The notes beneath the pieces are model-generated. The model worked only from the letters and a program-made list of their open reading frames with translations, searched no databases and was not told the origin of the DNA. A DNA stretch of 64,000 nucleotides from Myxococcota bacterium (GTDB lineage: Bacteria; Myxococcota; JAJVIH01). Below are positions 39,902 through 48,873 of the stretch, in pieces (position 1 is the stretch's first letter; every line of letters begins with the position of its first letter). The translations under genes were made by a program, and so were the position numbers. The DNA lies in the NCBI GenBank assembly GCA_022072125.1, contig JAJVIH010000016.1:291205-355204 (forward strand), given 5' to 3'.

Positions 39902-41188
39902 ATGCTCGATAGCGGCGGCGCCATTCAGGGCCAGAAGTTCGGCAAATACATGCTCATCGATCGCATCGCGGTCGGCGGGATGGCCGAGATATTTCTGGCG
40001 CGCCAGGAAGGTATTGATGGTTTCGAGCGCCCTGCCGTCATCAAGCGCATCCGCCCGCATCTCTCGAACCAGCCGGGCTTCATCAAGATGTTCCTGAATG
40101 AAGCCAAGATCGCCGCCCAGCTCAACCACCCCAACGTCTGCCAGATTTACGATTTGGGCCGCATCGGCGACTCCTATTTCCTCTCCATGGAGTTCATCCA
40201 TGGCCGGGACATGAGCCGCATCATTCCCAAGGCCAAGAAGAAAAATATTCCCTTTCCCATGGAGTACGCCCTGCGCATCGCCGAGGAGGTTTGCCAGGGA
40301 CTCCACCACGCCCACAGCAAAACCGACGCCTATGGCAATCCGCTCAATATCGTTCACCGCGATGTTTCCCCGGAAAACGTGCAGGTGTCGTTTGACGGCC
40401 ATGTGAAGATGCTCGATTTCGGCATCGCCAAGGCCCAGGGTTCCCTGTCGGAAACCAAGGCGGGAGAGATCAAGGGCAAGCTCTCCTACCTGTCGCCGGA
40501 ACAGTGCAAGGGCCTGGCGCTGGACCACCGCAGCGACGTGTTTGGCGTGGGCGCCATGCTCTATGAATGGCTGACCGGCTACAAGCTGTTCAAGGGAGAA
40601 AGCGATCTCGAGGTCATCAACAACATCATTGACGGGAAGATTTACCCGCCCAGCTATTTCAAGGCGTCCATCCCCGAGCCGGTGGAGCGAATCGCCATGA
40701 AATCGCTGGAGAAGGACCGGGAGAAACGCTACCAGTCCGCGTGGGAGATGCACCAGGAAATTGAGGCGTTCCTCAAGAGCCACACCTTCTATCCCACCAA
40801 TATGCATCTCTCCAACTTCATGAAACAGCTTTTCAAGGATGAACTGGAGAAGGAGCAGAAACGCTACGCCGAACTGACCGAGGCCGCGCGCCGGCTGGGG
40901 CGTAACAGCGTGGTGGACATGGAGGCCGTGCCGGACGACAACTCGTCGCACCAGACGGACACCTTTCCCGCGCGGCGGGAAGGATCCCGCCCAGGGGGAG
41001 GATCGGAAACTCCCCAGAACCGGCAGGTGCATCTGTCCGGCACGATAGACGGCGGTGGGGGCAAACTGCTCAAGCTGGCCATCACCAACGCGGAGTTCGA
41101 CAAGTTGAAGGCGATGGCGGAGAAGAACAACACCAAGGTCACCGAACTGGTGAAGGATATTCTGCGTCATTACCTGAAGTACCAGTGA
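39902..41188 (+). CDS. Ser/Thr protein kinase fused to a C-terminal ribbon-helix-helix domain
   Basis: 428 residues. The kinase domain has GGMAEIFLARQ, VIKRIRP, HRDVSPENVQVSFDG (HRD-V-SP variant), LDFGIAKAQG, YLSPEQCKG and RSDVFGVGAMLYEWLTG. After a charged linker (about 300-385) residues 388-428 read as a CopG/MetJ-type ribbon-helix-helix: a strand KLLKLAI, helix NAEFDKLKAMAEKNN, then KVTELVKDILRHYLKY. There is no membrane helix, so the protein is cytoplasmic. A kinase carrying its own DNA-binding fold could bind operator DNA and phosphorylate regulators in place, or use the RHH only to dimerise. The gene is about 300 bases upstream of grpE-dnaK, which has its own promoter. AGGA precedes ATG 39902 by seven bases; an inverted repeat GGAGA/TCTCC lies just upstream. 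Confidence 0.88.
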   Translation: MLDSGGAIQGQKFGKYMLIDRIAVGGMAEIFLARQEGIDGFERPAVIKRIRPHLSNQPGFIKMFLNEAKIAAQLNHPNVCQIYDLGRIGDSYFLSMEFIHGRDMSRIIPKAKKKNIPFPMEYALRIAEEVCQGLHHAHSKTDAYGNPLNIVHRDVSPENVQVSFDGHVKMLDFGIAKAQGSLSETKAGEIKGKLSYLSPEQCKGLALDHRSDVFGVGAMLYEWLTGYKLFKGESDLEVINNIIDGKIYPPSYFKASIPEPVERIAMKSLEKDREKRYQSAWEMHQEIEAFLKSHTFYPTNMHLSNFMKQLFKDELEKEQKRYAELTEAARRLGRNSVVDMEAVPDDNSSHQTDTFPARREGSRPGGGSETPQNRQVHLSGTIDGGGGKLLKLAITNAEFDKLKAMAEKNNTKVTELVKDILRHYLKYQ

Positions 41189-41228
41189 ATCTGCGGCGCG
41201 GGAGTTGGGCGGCGGTTTCCCGGCAATC

Positions 41229-41251
41229 CGCCGGATTTGCGGAATCCGGCG
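41229..41251. terminator. Hairpin after the kinase-RHH gene
   Basis: Perfect 9-bp stem CGCCGGATT/AATCCGGCG with a 5-base loop followed by TCTTT, 40 bases after the kinase stop. A weak intrinsic terminator. The rest of 41189-41397 holds no gene. Confidence 0.45.
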
Positions 41252-41397
41252 TCTTTGCGTTGCATCACATGCGGAAGAAATCAGCCGTCAATGGTGAATT
41301 GGTCCATCCTTGCGTATCAGGATGTATCCCCCCACTCGCGGAACATGGCCGGTGTCTTTCCGGCGCCCCCGAAACGCCATTTTCTTCCAGCCAGCCT

Positions 41398-41428
41398 CTT
41401 GACCCTGCGGAAACGCACCCCATATACT
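41398..41428 (+). promoter_or_regulatory. Sigma-32-type heat-shock promoter (overlapping sigma-70 boxes) of grpE-dnaK
   Basis: CTTGAC (41398-41403), 14-base spacer, CCCCATATA (41418-41426), matching the RpoH consensus CTTGAA...CCCCATnTA with the same spacing as E. coli dnaK P1. The same bases hold TTGACC (41399-41404), an 18-base spacer and TATACT (41423-41428), a sigma-70 type promoter, so both holoenzymes could use it. The start of grpE is about 70 bases downstream. Confidence 0.75.
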
Positions 41429-41500
41429 ATTGCATTCCAATGCCTGCCTTGGGTTTACTGGCGAGAGTGAGCGGAAGCAGGCTGTAACCGGATCAACCCG

Positions 41501-42523
41501 ATGGATTCAGATCGTCCCATGAGCAATCCGGATAAAAAAAAGCCCGTCAGTATTGAGCAAGCCATGGCCGAGGCCCTGGCCAGCGTCGAACGTATCGAAC
41601 GCGAAAGTTCAGGCGAACAGGAAGGCGTTGATCTTGACATTGGCGCGGAAACTGAAAATCATGCCGCCGAACTGAAAAAACTCCGCGAAGAGATTGACGC
41701 CCTGCGCCGCCAGTCCGACGAGGCCCAGGAAAAGATGCTGCGGGTGGCTGCTGAATACGACAACTACCGCAAACGCATGATCAAGGAACGCTCCGAGATC
41801 ATGAAATACGCAGGCGAAGGTCTGCTGCGTGAACTGCTGCCCTCTCTCGATAACCTGAAGCGGGCCCTGCAGTTTGCTCCGTCGGGGGATGAAAGCAAGG
41901 AGTTTGTCAAGGGTATCGTCATGGTGTCCCGCATGGTGCATGAGGCCATCGCCCGGTTTGGCGCGGAAGGGTTCGAATCCAAGGGGAAACCCTTCAACCC
42001 CGAGCGGCACGAGGCGCTGCAACATGTGTTTTCCGCCGATGTTCCGGCGGGGGCCATCATCGAGGAAATGGAGTCCGGTTATTTGTTCAAGGATCGTTTG
42101 CTGAGACCGGCCAAGGTGCTGGTGTCCCGCGGGCCGGCCCCGGCGCCGAAACCGGCGGATCCGCCGGTGGCGGAAGCGCCGCCGGCCGCTGAACACCGTC
42201 CATCTGGCGGGGCGGACAGCGTGGAATCGCCCGGCAAACCGGCGTCCGGCTCCATGGCCGCTGGACCGGCCAGGCCCGCCACGGCTCCCGCGCAAGAGGT
42301 TGAGCAAACCGTGGCCGCGCCGGAGCCGGCGGCGGAGGGCAAGCCTGCCGCGGAAGCAGCGGCGGGGTCCGGCATGGAAAATCCGGGGGGAGAGAACGGG
42401 CCAAAGGCGCCATGGGAAGAGGCGCCGGGGGTTTCTGAAATAGCAAGGTCTGGGGGCGCCGGGGAAAGCGGCGGGGATGGTGATGGCGCGGATAGCGAGA
42501 CTTCGACAAAGGATGCCAAATAA
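41501..42523 (+). CDS. grpE: GrpE nucleotide exchange factor with long disordered C-terminal tail
   Basis: 340 residues against about 190-200 for the usual protein. Residues ~55-95 form the long coiled-coil helix (LKKLREEIDALRRQSDEAQEKML), then YDNYRKRMIKERSEI, LLPSLDNLKRAL and the beta-wing domain ending in the signature GYLFKDRLLRPAKVLVS at about 205. It exchanges ADP for ATP on DnaK. After that, roughly 130 residues of Pro/Ala/Gly/Glu low complexity have no counterpart in standard GrpE and are probably disordered. The coding frame stays clean to the TAA, so this is not a missed stop. It is followed after 60 bases by dnaK, in one heat-shock operon. Confidence 0.93.
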   Translation: MDSDRPMSNPDKKKPVSIEQAMAEALASVERIERESSGEQEGVDLDIGAETENHAAELKKLREEIDALRRQSDEAQEKMLRVAAEYDNYRKRMIKERSEIMKYAGEGLLRELLPSLDNLKRALQFAPSGDESKEFVKGIVMVSRMVHEAIARFGAEGFESKGKPFNPERHEALQHVFSADVPAGAIIEEMESGYLFKDRLLRPAKVLVSRGPAPAPKPADPPVAEAPPAAEHRPSGGADSVESPGKPASGSMAAGPARPATAPAQEVEQTVAAPEPAAEGKPAAEAAAGSGMENPGGENGPKAPWEEAPGVSEIARSGGAGESGGDGDGADSETSTKDAK

Positions 42524-42583
42524 AGTACAGAAACAGGGGGCGCGGCGCTAAATCCACGGCGTGTCCGCGAAGCGGGAGCGTTT

Positions 42584-44398
<1,815 letters not shown>

Positions 44399-44415
44399 TT
44401 TCTTCCTCCAAACGC

Positions 44416-44444
44416 TTGACCGGAATACCCCGCGCTGCTATACC
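44416..44444 (+). promoter_or_regulatory. Sigma-70 promoter of the tRNA-Lys/tRNA-Glu unit
   Basis: TTGACC (44416-44421), 17-base spacer, TATACC (44439-44444), 35 bases before the mature tRNA-Lys 5' end. Confidence 0.75.
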
Positions 44445-44479
44445 GCGCGAGCTTTTCGGGAGCCTTCCCCGCCTGTCAG

Positions 44480-44555
44480 GAGGCGCTAGCTCAGCCGGTA
44501 GAGCAACGGTCTTTTAAGCCGTGGGTCCTGGGTTCGACTCCCAGGCGCCTCACCA
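44480..44555 (+). tRNA. tRNA-Lys (UUU anticodon)
   Basis: 76 bases with encoded CCA. Acceptor GAGGCGC pairs with GCGCCTC. D-arm GCTCAGCCGGTAGAGC, anticodon loop CTTTTAA (TTT), T-arm CTGGGTTCGACTCCCAG. It shares a promoter with tRNA-Glu, 7 bases away. Confidence 0.96.
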
Positions 44556-44562
44556 CTTACGC

Positions 44563-44638
44563 GACCCCATCGTCTAGAGGCCCAGGACATCGGCCTTTCA
44601 CGCCGGTAACGCGGGTTCGAATCCCGCTGGGGTCGCCA
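44563..44638 (+). tRNA. tRNA-Glu (UUC anticodon)
   Basis: 76 bases with encoded CCA. Acceptor GACCCCA pairs with TGGGGTC. Anticodon stem CGGC/GCCG around CTTTCAC (TTC), T-arm GCGGGTTCGAATCCCGC. A run of T directly follows the CCA and may help end the transcript. Confidence 0.96.
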
Positions 44639-44670
44639 TTTTTTTGTCTGGAACCCGGAATAAACCCGGT

Positions 44671-45741
44671 TCAGACGTCCAGCGGAAGGCCCTTCTCCAG
44701 CAACCTTTCCCACCGTTCGGCCACGGCCGGAGAGGGGTGGGCTTCAGCCGCCCGCCGCAGCAGGCGCCGGTGACCCTCAACCCGTCCGCGTTCCAGGGCG
44801 GCGCGGATTTCCCCCGCCAGCATTTCCGCCGAAAGCTCCTCGACGATCCCCGGCAGCCCGTGGGCGGCGAAAAGTTCCGCCACGCCGCAGCGCGAACTGA
44901 TCACGGCCGGAACGCCGCACGCCAGCGCTTCCAGCGGGGCGTTGCCGAAGGCCTCGTAACGGGAAGGCAGCACCAGCACATCCGCGGCTTGCAGGAGTTC
45001 CAACATGCCGGTGCGTTCGCCGGCGCGAACCGTGCGCAGGCCATGCAGGGATACTTTGCGCTGGCGGGAGGCGGTCAATCCGGCGGTGATCAGCACCGGG
45101 CGGGGCGACAACAAACGCAGCGCGTCCGCGAGCAGATCCAGGCCCTTGCGGATCGGGTCGCCGCCCACAAACAGCGCCACCGGTTCCCGATCGGAAACCC
45201 CCAGGATACCGCGGACGCGGGCGCGTTCTTCCTTGTCAGGCGGGACAAAACGCAGGGAGTCCACGCCATTGGGTATGACGGCGATGCGGCTGGCGGGAAC
45301 GCCAGCGTCTTCCAGTTCGCGCGCGCCGCGCCTGGACAACGCCGCCACGCCGCGCAGGCGCGGATGGTTCAGGATATCCTCTTCCAGGCGGGCGATGGCC
45401 TCGTCGCGGGCTTTCCAGGGTGAACCACAGGCGTGGATATTCTCCCGGTGCAGGCCGCCGCCCGCGCGAAACCAATGGGCGCCGGGAACGCGGGAAAAGC
45501 TGACGGCGATGGCTTCCGGCATCCTCGCCAGTTGATCCTCCAGCCGTTTCTGCAAGGGAATCTGTTTCAACCGATCCCGCCAGCGTGTCTTTCCGGCCCA
45601 GGCTGGCGCCCCGGCGGCGATGTGTCCGGCCAGGATGATCACTTCGTGTCCGCGGACGTGCAGGCCGTGGGCCAATTCCCACGCCTTTCCTTCGACGCCG
45701 CCGGCGGGCTGGAAGCGCCGGACCACCAGGATGATCTTCAT
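44671..45741 (-). CDS. GT4-family LPS core glycosyltransferase (WaaG-like)
   Basis: 356 residues, GT-B fold. The N-terminal domain has MKIILVVRRFQPAGGVEGKAWELAHGL and HEVIILAG; the sequence GAHWFRAGGGLHRENI fits WaaG-type enzymes, which add a hexose to core heptose. The C-terminal nucleotide-sugar domain has VIPNGVDSLRF, ALFVGGDPIRKGLDLLADAL, VLVLPSRYEAFGNAPLEALACGVPAV (the E-x7-E retaining GT4 motif) and VAELFAAHG. It is the last gene of the minus-strand LPS operon and overlaps the GT2 gene as ATGA, which fixes the start at 45741. The exact sugar is unknown. Confidence 0.85.
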   Translation of the reverse strand: MKIILVVRRFQPAGGVEGKAWELAHGLHVRGHEVIILAGHIAAGAPAWAGKTRWRDRLKQIPLQKRLEDQLARMPEAIAVSFSRVPGAHWFRAGGGLHRENIHACGSPWKARDEAIARLEEDILNHPRLRGVAALSRRGARELEDAGVPASRIAVIPNGVDSLRFVPPDKEERARVRGILGVSDREPVALFVGGDPIRKGLDLLADALRLLSPRPVLITAGLTASRQRKVSLHGLRTVRAGERTGMLELLQAADVLVLPSRYEAFGNAPLEALACGVPAVISSRCGVAELFAAHGLPGIVEELSAEMLAGEIRAALERGRVEGHRRLLRRAAEAHPSPAVAERWERLLEKGLPLDV

Positions 45742-46481
45742 TCCGTATCTGGCCCGCCCTTGCGCAGCCAATGGTATTTCCAGCGGGTTTCCGCGGCCGC
45801 CAGCCGCGCGTAGGAAAAACCGTCGGCGCCGGAGAGAACCCACCCGTCCGCCAGCAGGACCTTGAAATACTTCCAGGCGGGGCGCAGCCATTCATCGGCG
45901 GCGGTGGCGCGCTGGCCCCGGTTGCGCATGGCCATGGCGGACAGCCGGGCATAGCGCATGGCGCGTTTTTCGTATTCTACCCAGTCGCCGAAACTGTGGT
46001 GCAGCACTGGATGGCGGAAAGCGTTCACCGGCCCGTCAGTCAGCAGGCGATCATGGGGCTCATGGCTGGTGTCGTAAAGCGCGGAGCCGCGCCGGAAAAG
46101 GCGGACATGATACTCCCGCCGCCAGCGGCGCAAGACGGTTCCGTTCCGGAGGGTGACGAAGGCGATGCGCCACGCCGGCGCGGCGGCGAGATCGGTTCGC
46201 GCGATTTCCGCCGCCAACTCCGGGCTGAGTTCCTCATCCGCGTCGAGGTTCAGCACATAATCGCCCCGGCAGCATTCGAGACCGGCCTGTTTCTGGCGGT
46301 TGGTTCCATCGTAAGGGCGGCGGATGACGCGCGCCCCGGCCTCTTCCAGCAGGCGGAGGGTGCCGTCGCTGGAGCCGCCGTCCACCGCCACGATTTCGTC
46401 CGCCACGCCGCGAACCGATTGCAGCGCCCGCCCGATGCGGCGTTCTTCGTTCTGGCAGATGATGAGCAGGGACAGCCTCAT
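45738..46481 (-). CDS. GT2-family LPS core glycosyltransferase (WaaE/KdtX-like)
   Basis: 247 residues, GT-A fold: LSLLIICQNEERRIGRALQSV, EIVAVDGGSSDGTLRLL, DYVLNLDADEELSPEL (DxD metal site), then YHVRLFRRG, HEPHDRLL and HHSFGDWVEYEKRAMRYA. This arrangement matches WaaE-type beta-1,4-glucosyltransferases that extend the LPS inner core. The ATG overlaps the rfaE2 stop by ATGA, and the next glycosyltransferase overlaps this stop the same way. Assignment to the core comes from both family and operon. Confidence 0.88.
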   Translation of the reverse strand: MRLSLLIICQNEERRIGRALQSVRGVADEIVAVDGGSSDGTLRLLEEAGARVIRRPYDGTNRQKQAGLECCRGDYVLNLDADEELSPELAAEIARTDLAAAPAWRIAFVTLRNGTVLRRWRREYHVRLFRRGSALYDTSHEPHDRLLTDGPVNAFRHPVLHHSFGDWVEYEKRAMRYARLSAMAMRNRGQRATAADEWLRPAWKYFKVLLADGWVLSGADGFSYARLAAAETRWKYHWLRKGGPDTE

Positions 46482-46963
46482 CGCAGCCGCTCCGCCAGTT
46501 GGGTGGATGAATGGGTCTTGGCGTCGCCCGCGATCACGATGCGCGCGCCGATCTCCGCGATCACCTGGCGTTCGGGGAGTTGTTCCGGCGTGTAATCCGT
46601 TCCCTTGATCACCACATGGGGGCGCAGCAGGCGGATGATGCCGGCGGCGGTATCTTCCGCGAACCAGGTGACATGGCTGACGCAGCGCAACCCCGCCAGC
46701 ACCTCCATGCGTTCGGCGAGAGGGTGAACGGGCCTGCCCGGTCCCTTGGAGCGGCGCACCGACTCATCGCTGTTGACGGCGAGAATAAGCACGTCCGCGT
46801 GGCGCGCTCCTTCTTCCAGGCAACGGATATGCCCCACGTGCAGGATGTCGAAACAGCCGTTGGCGAGCCCGATGGTTTGTCCCTGCTGGCGTAGCGCGGC
46901 GAGGAGATTCGCCAGTTCCTCCGGCGGCTGGATGCGCGGGATATTTGCGGAAAGCTGACTCAT
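46478..46963 (-). CDS. rfaE2: D-glycero-beta-D-manno-heptose 1-phosphate adenylyltransferase
   Basis: 161-residue nucleotidyltransferase of the cytidylyltransferase-like fold that turns heptose 1-phosphate into ADP-heptose. It shows LANGCFDILHVGHIRCLEEG (HxGH motif), LILAVNSDESVRRSKGPGRPVHPLAERMEVLAGL, WFAEDTAAGIIRLLRPHVVIKGTDY and the C-terminal 'KTHSSTQLAERL'. In E. coli this activity is the C-terminal half of HldE; here it is a separate gene, with the kinase half (rfaE1) just upstream. Overlaps by ATGA on both sides if the small ORF at 46960-47046 is counted. Confidence 0.95.
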   Translation of the reverse strand: MSQLSANIPRIQPPEELANLLAALRQQGQTIGLANGCFDILHVGHIRCLEEGARHADVLILAVNSDESVRRSKGPGRPVHPLAERMEVLAGLRCVSHVTWFAEDTAAGIIRLLRPHVVIKGTDYTPEQLPERQVIAEIGARIVIAGDAKTHSSTQLAERLR

Positions 46964-47046
46964 GCGGTTGTTGGTGCTCCCCTCACCGGCGCAGGCGGCC
47001 CGGGGACCGGGAACTCCGCGAAATGACGGAAATCTTCCACAAACAT
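46960..47046 (-). CDS. Possible 28-residue ORF bridging rfaE1 and rfaE2
   Basis: ATG at 47046, four bases after the rfaE1 stop; TGA at 46962-46960 overlaps the rfaE2 ATG as ATGA. It encodes MFVEDFRHFAEF followed by a Pro-rich tail (PVPGPPAPVRGAPTTA). AAAGG sits immediately before the ATG, too close to be an ideal ribosome site. Every other junction of this operon is coupled, and this ORF would couple the only 87-base gap. It may serve to carry ribosomes across the gap, or be chance. Confidence 0.35.
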   Translation of the reverse strand: MFVEDFRHFAEFPVPGPPAPVRGAPTTA

Positions 47047-47050
47047 CCTT

Positions 47051-47992
47051 TCAAACAGGTCTGGCGCCGTCTTCCGGACGCCAGAGCACCGTGCCGGGAC
47101 GTTGCACCGCGCGTGAGGTGATCTCCGCCGCGAAACGCAGGGCCTCGCGCAGCGGCGCGCCAGCCACGCGCGCGCTGAAAGCCGCCGCCAGGGCCACATC
47201 GCCGGCGCCCACATCGCTCACCGCCCGGACGGGATGGGTTTCCATGTGTTCCGTCTCTTCCCGCGCGTGAATGATGGCGAAGCCGCGCGCGCCCAGCGTG
47301 ACCACGATCTCCTCCGGTCCGGCGGGGCGGCGGACACGGCGTCGCAATCGCCCCTGGCCGTCCCAGATGGATTCGCCGGTCAGCTTCCGCCATTCGTTTT
47401 CATTGGGCATGATGAGAGTGCAGGGCGGGTAGGCGCCCAGGTGATGGCGGCTGTCCACCGCAACTGGAACGCCGCGATCCATCAGTTCGCCGCACAGGTT
47501 GATCCAGCGCTCCGGCGGCGCGCCGGGAGGGTGGTGATCCACCACGATGCAGGCGGCGGGAGTTCCGGGAAGGATGGCGGACCAGTCGAGCGGTCCCACG
47601 GAAATTTGTTCCGGGCGTTCATCACGGCGTTCCATCACACGGATTGCTTTCGAGGCGGCGTCCACCCCCACCACACGCCGGGCTGTCCACGGCGGTTGCG
47701 GCGGTTCGTCCGTGTAAAGCAGTTCCACGCCATCCAGTTCGAGCAGGCGGACCAGTTCCGCGCCGGGCCCGCCAGGGGGCGGACACACGAACCAGGTACG
47801 TACGCCCAGCAAGGCCAGTTGCTGGGCCACATGGGCGGCGGCGCCCGGCGCGGCTGCGGGCATATCCGCCAGTTCGCGCGCGGCGTCCGGCGTGGGGGTC
47901 CAGATATCCAGCATCGGCGTGCCCGTGATCAACCAGGGCTGGCCGCTTTGGCTCGCGATCGCCTTCAACCAGTCTTGCAAGCCGCCGTTCAT
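47051..47992 (-). CDS. rfaE1: D-glycero-beta-D-manno-heptose-7-phosphate kinase (PfkB family)
   Basis: 313 residues, ribokinase/PfkB fold; it phosphorylates heptose 7-phosphate at C1 for ADP-heptose synthesis. Visible: WLITGTPMLDIWTPT, PGAAAHVAQQLALLGVRTWFV, VGVDAASKAIRVMER, CIVVDHHPPG, LIMPNENEWRKLTGES, IVVTLGARGFAIIHA, and the anion hole/catalytic base VSDVGAGDVALAAAF (GAGD with Asp). The adenylyltransferase half is encoded separately downstream. ATG 47992 overlaps the lpxL stop by ATGA. Confidence 0.88.
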   Translation of the reverse strand: MNGGLQDWLKAIASQSGQPWLITGTPMLDIWTPTPDAARELADMPAAAPGAAAHVAQQLALLGVRTWFVCPPPGGPGAELVRLLELDGVELLYTDEPPQPPWTARRVVGVDAASKAIRVMERRDERPEQISVGPLDWSAILPGTPAACIVVDHHPPGAPPERWINLCGELMDRGVPVAVDSRHHLGAYPPCTLIMPNENEWRKLTGESIWDGQGRLRRRVRRPAGPEEIVVTLGARGFAIIHAREETEHMETHPVRAVSDVGAGDVALAAAFSARVAGAPLREALRFAAEITSRAVQRPGTVLWRPEDGARPV

Positions 47993-48873
47993 GAGGGAAG
48001 TTCCGTGTCCGGCTTCACTTTCCAGCGCCGGTGCAACCATAACCACTGGTCCGGGTGTTGTCGAACGATGGACTCGATAACCTGGGCGAACAGCGCGGTG
48101 TTGGCGGCGACAAAACGAGCCCGATCCTGGCTTTCCACCAGTTGCAGGGCGGGCATCACCACGGCGCGGTAGCGTCCCGGGGCTTCATACAGGCAATAGG
48201 CGGGCAGCACCGGCGCGCCGGTCATCCACGCCAGACGTGCGAGTCCGCTGCTGGTGGCGGCGGGCCGGCCGAAAAAGGGAGTGATTACGCCGTCTCTGCC
48301 GGGCGCGTGCTGGTCGAGGATATACCCCACGGCTTCATTGCGTTTGAGGGCCGCCGTCAGTTCGCGGGCCGCCTGGCCGCCCCGCGACACCAGCCGGAGA
48401 CCGAAGCGGGCGCGGGTTTCCATCCAGAAGCGATCCACGGCGGCTGATTTCAGGCGGCGGGTGACAATGGTCAGCGGCGAGCCGCGCGCGGCCTGGGCGC
48501 AGCAAAACAGATCCCAATGGCCGATGTGCAGGGTCAGCACCAGCACGCCGCGTCCGAGCGCGCGCGCGTTTTCGTAATGCTCCAGCCCTTCCGTCGCGAC
48601 AAGATCGGTGATTTGCCCGCGATCCATGGTGGAAAGTTTGAGCATGGTGAAGGCCGATCGGGCGGTGTTACGGATGCATTCCCTGGCGATGGCGTTTGTT
48701 TGTTCACTGTCCAGGTTTTCGCCAAAGGCCTCGCGCAACTGGCGTTTCACCAGCCCGCGCCGGATGGGGACAAGGTAAAACCACGCCCAGCCGATGATTT
48801 CGCCGATCTTTTCCGCGCTGGACCAGGGGAGCAGGGCCAAAACCCGCGCCGTCAATTCAAGGAGGAGCCGCAT
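47989..48873 (-). CDS. Lipid A biosynthesis lauroyl/myristoyl-type acyltransferase (LpxL/HtrB family)
   Basis: 294 residues. Inner-membrane acyltransferase that adds a secondary acyl chain to lipid A. It starts with a hydrophobic/amphipathic N-terminal helix (LLLELTARVLALLPW); the catalytic HxxxxD motif is in TLHIGHWDLFCCA. Further family blocks are TIVTRRLKSAAVDRFW, YILDQHAPGRDGVITPFFGRPAATSSGLARLA and PDQWLWLHRRWK. LpxL, LpxM and LpxP cannot be told apart by eye. The gene overlaps lpxK by 17 bases and rfaE1 by 4. Confidence 0.9.
   Translation of the reverse strand: MRLLLELTARVLALLPWSSAEKIGEIIGWAWFYLVPIRRGLVKRQLREAFGENLDSEQTNAIARECIRNTARSAFTMLKLSTMDRGQITDLVATEGLEHYENARALGRGVLVLTLHIGHWDLFCCAQAARGSPLTIVTRRLKSAAVDRFWMETRARFGLRLVSRGGQAARELTAALKRNEAVGYILDQHAPGRDGVITPFFGRPAATSSGLARLAWMTGAPVLPAYCLYEAPGRYRAVVMPALQLVESQDRARFVAANTALFAQVIESIVRQHPDQWLWLHRRWKVKPDTELPS

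Noticed and set aside
41189..41500. CIRCE/HrcA operator before grpE
   Set aside because: The TTAGCACTC-N9-GAGTGCTAA inverted repeat is not present; the sigma-32-type boxes explain heat control instead.
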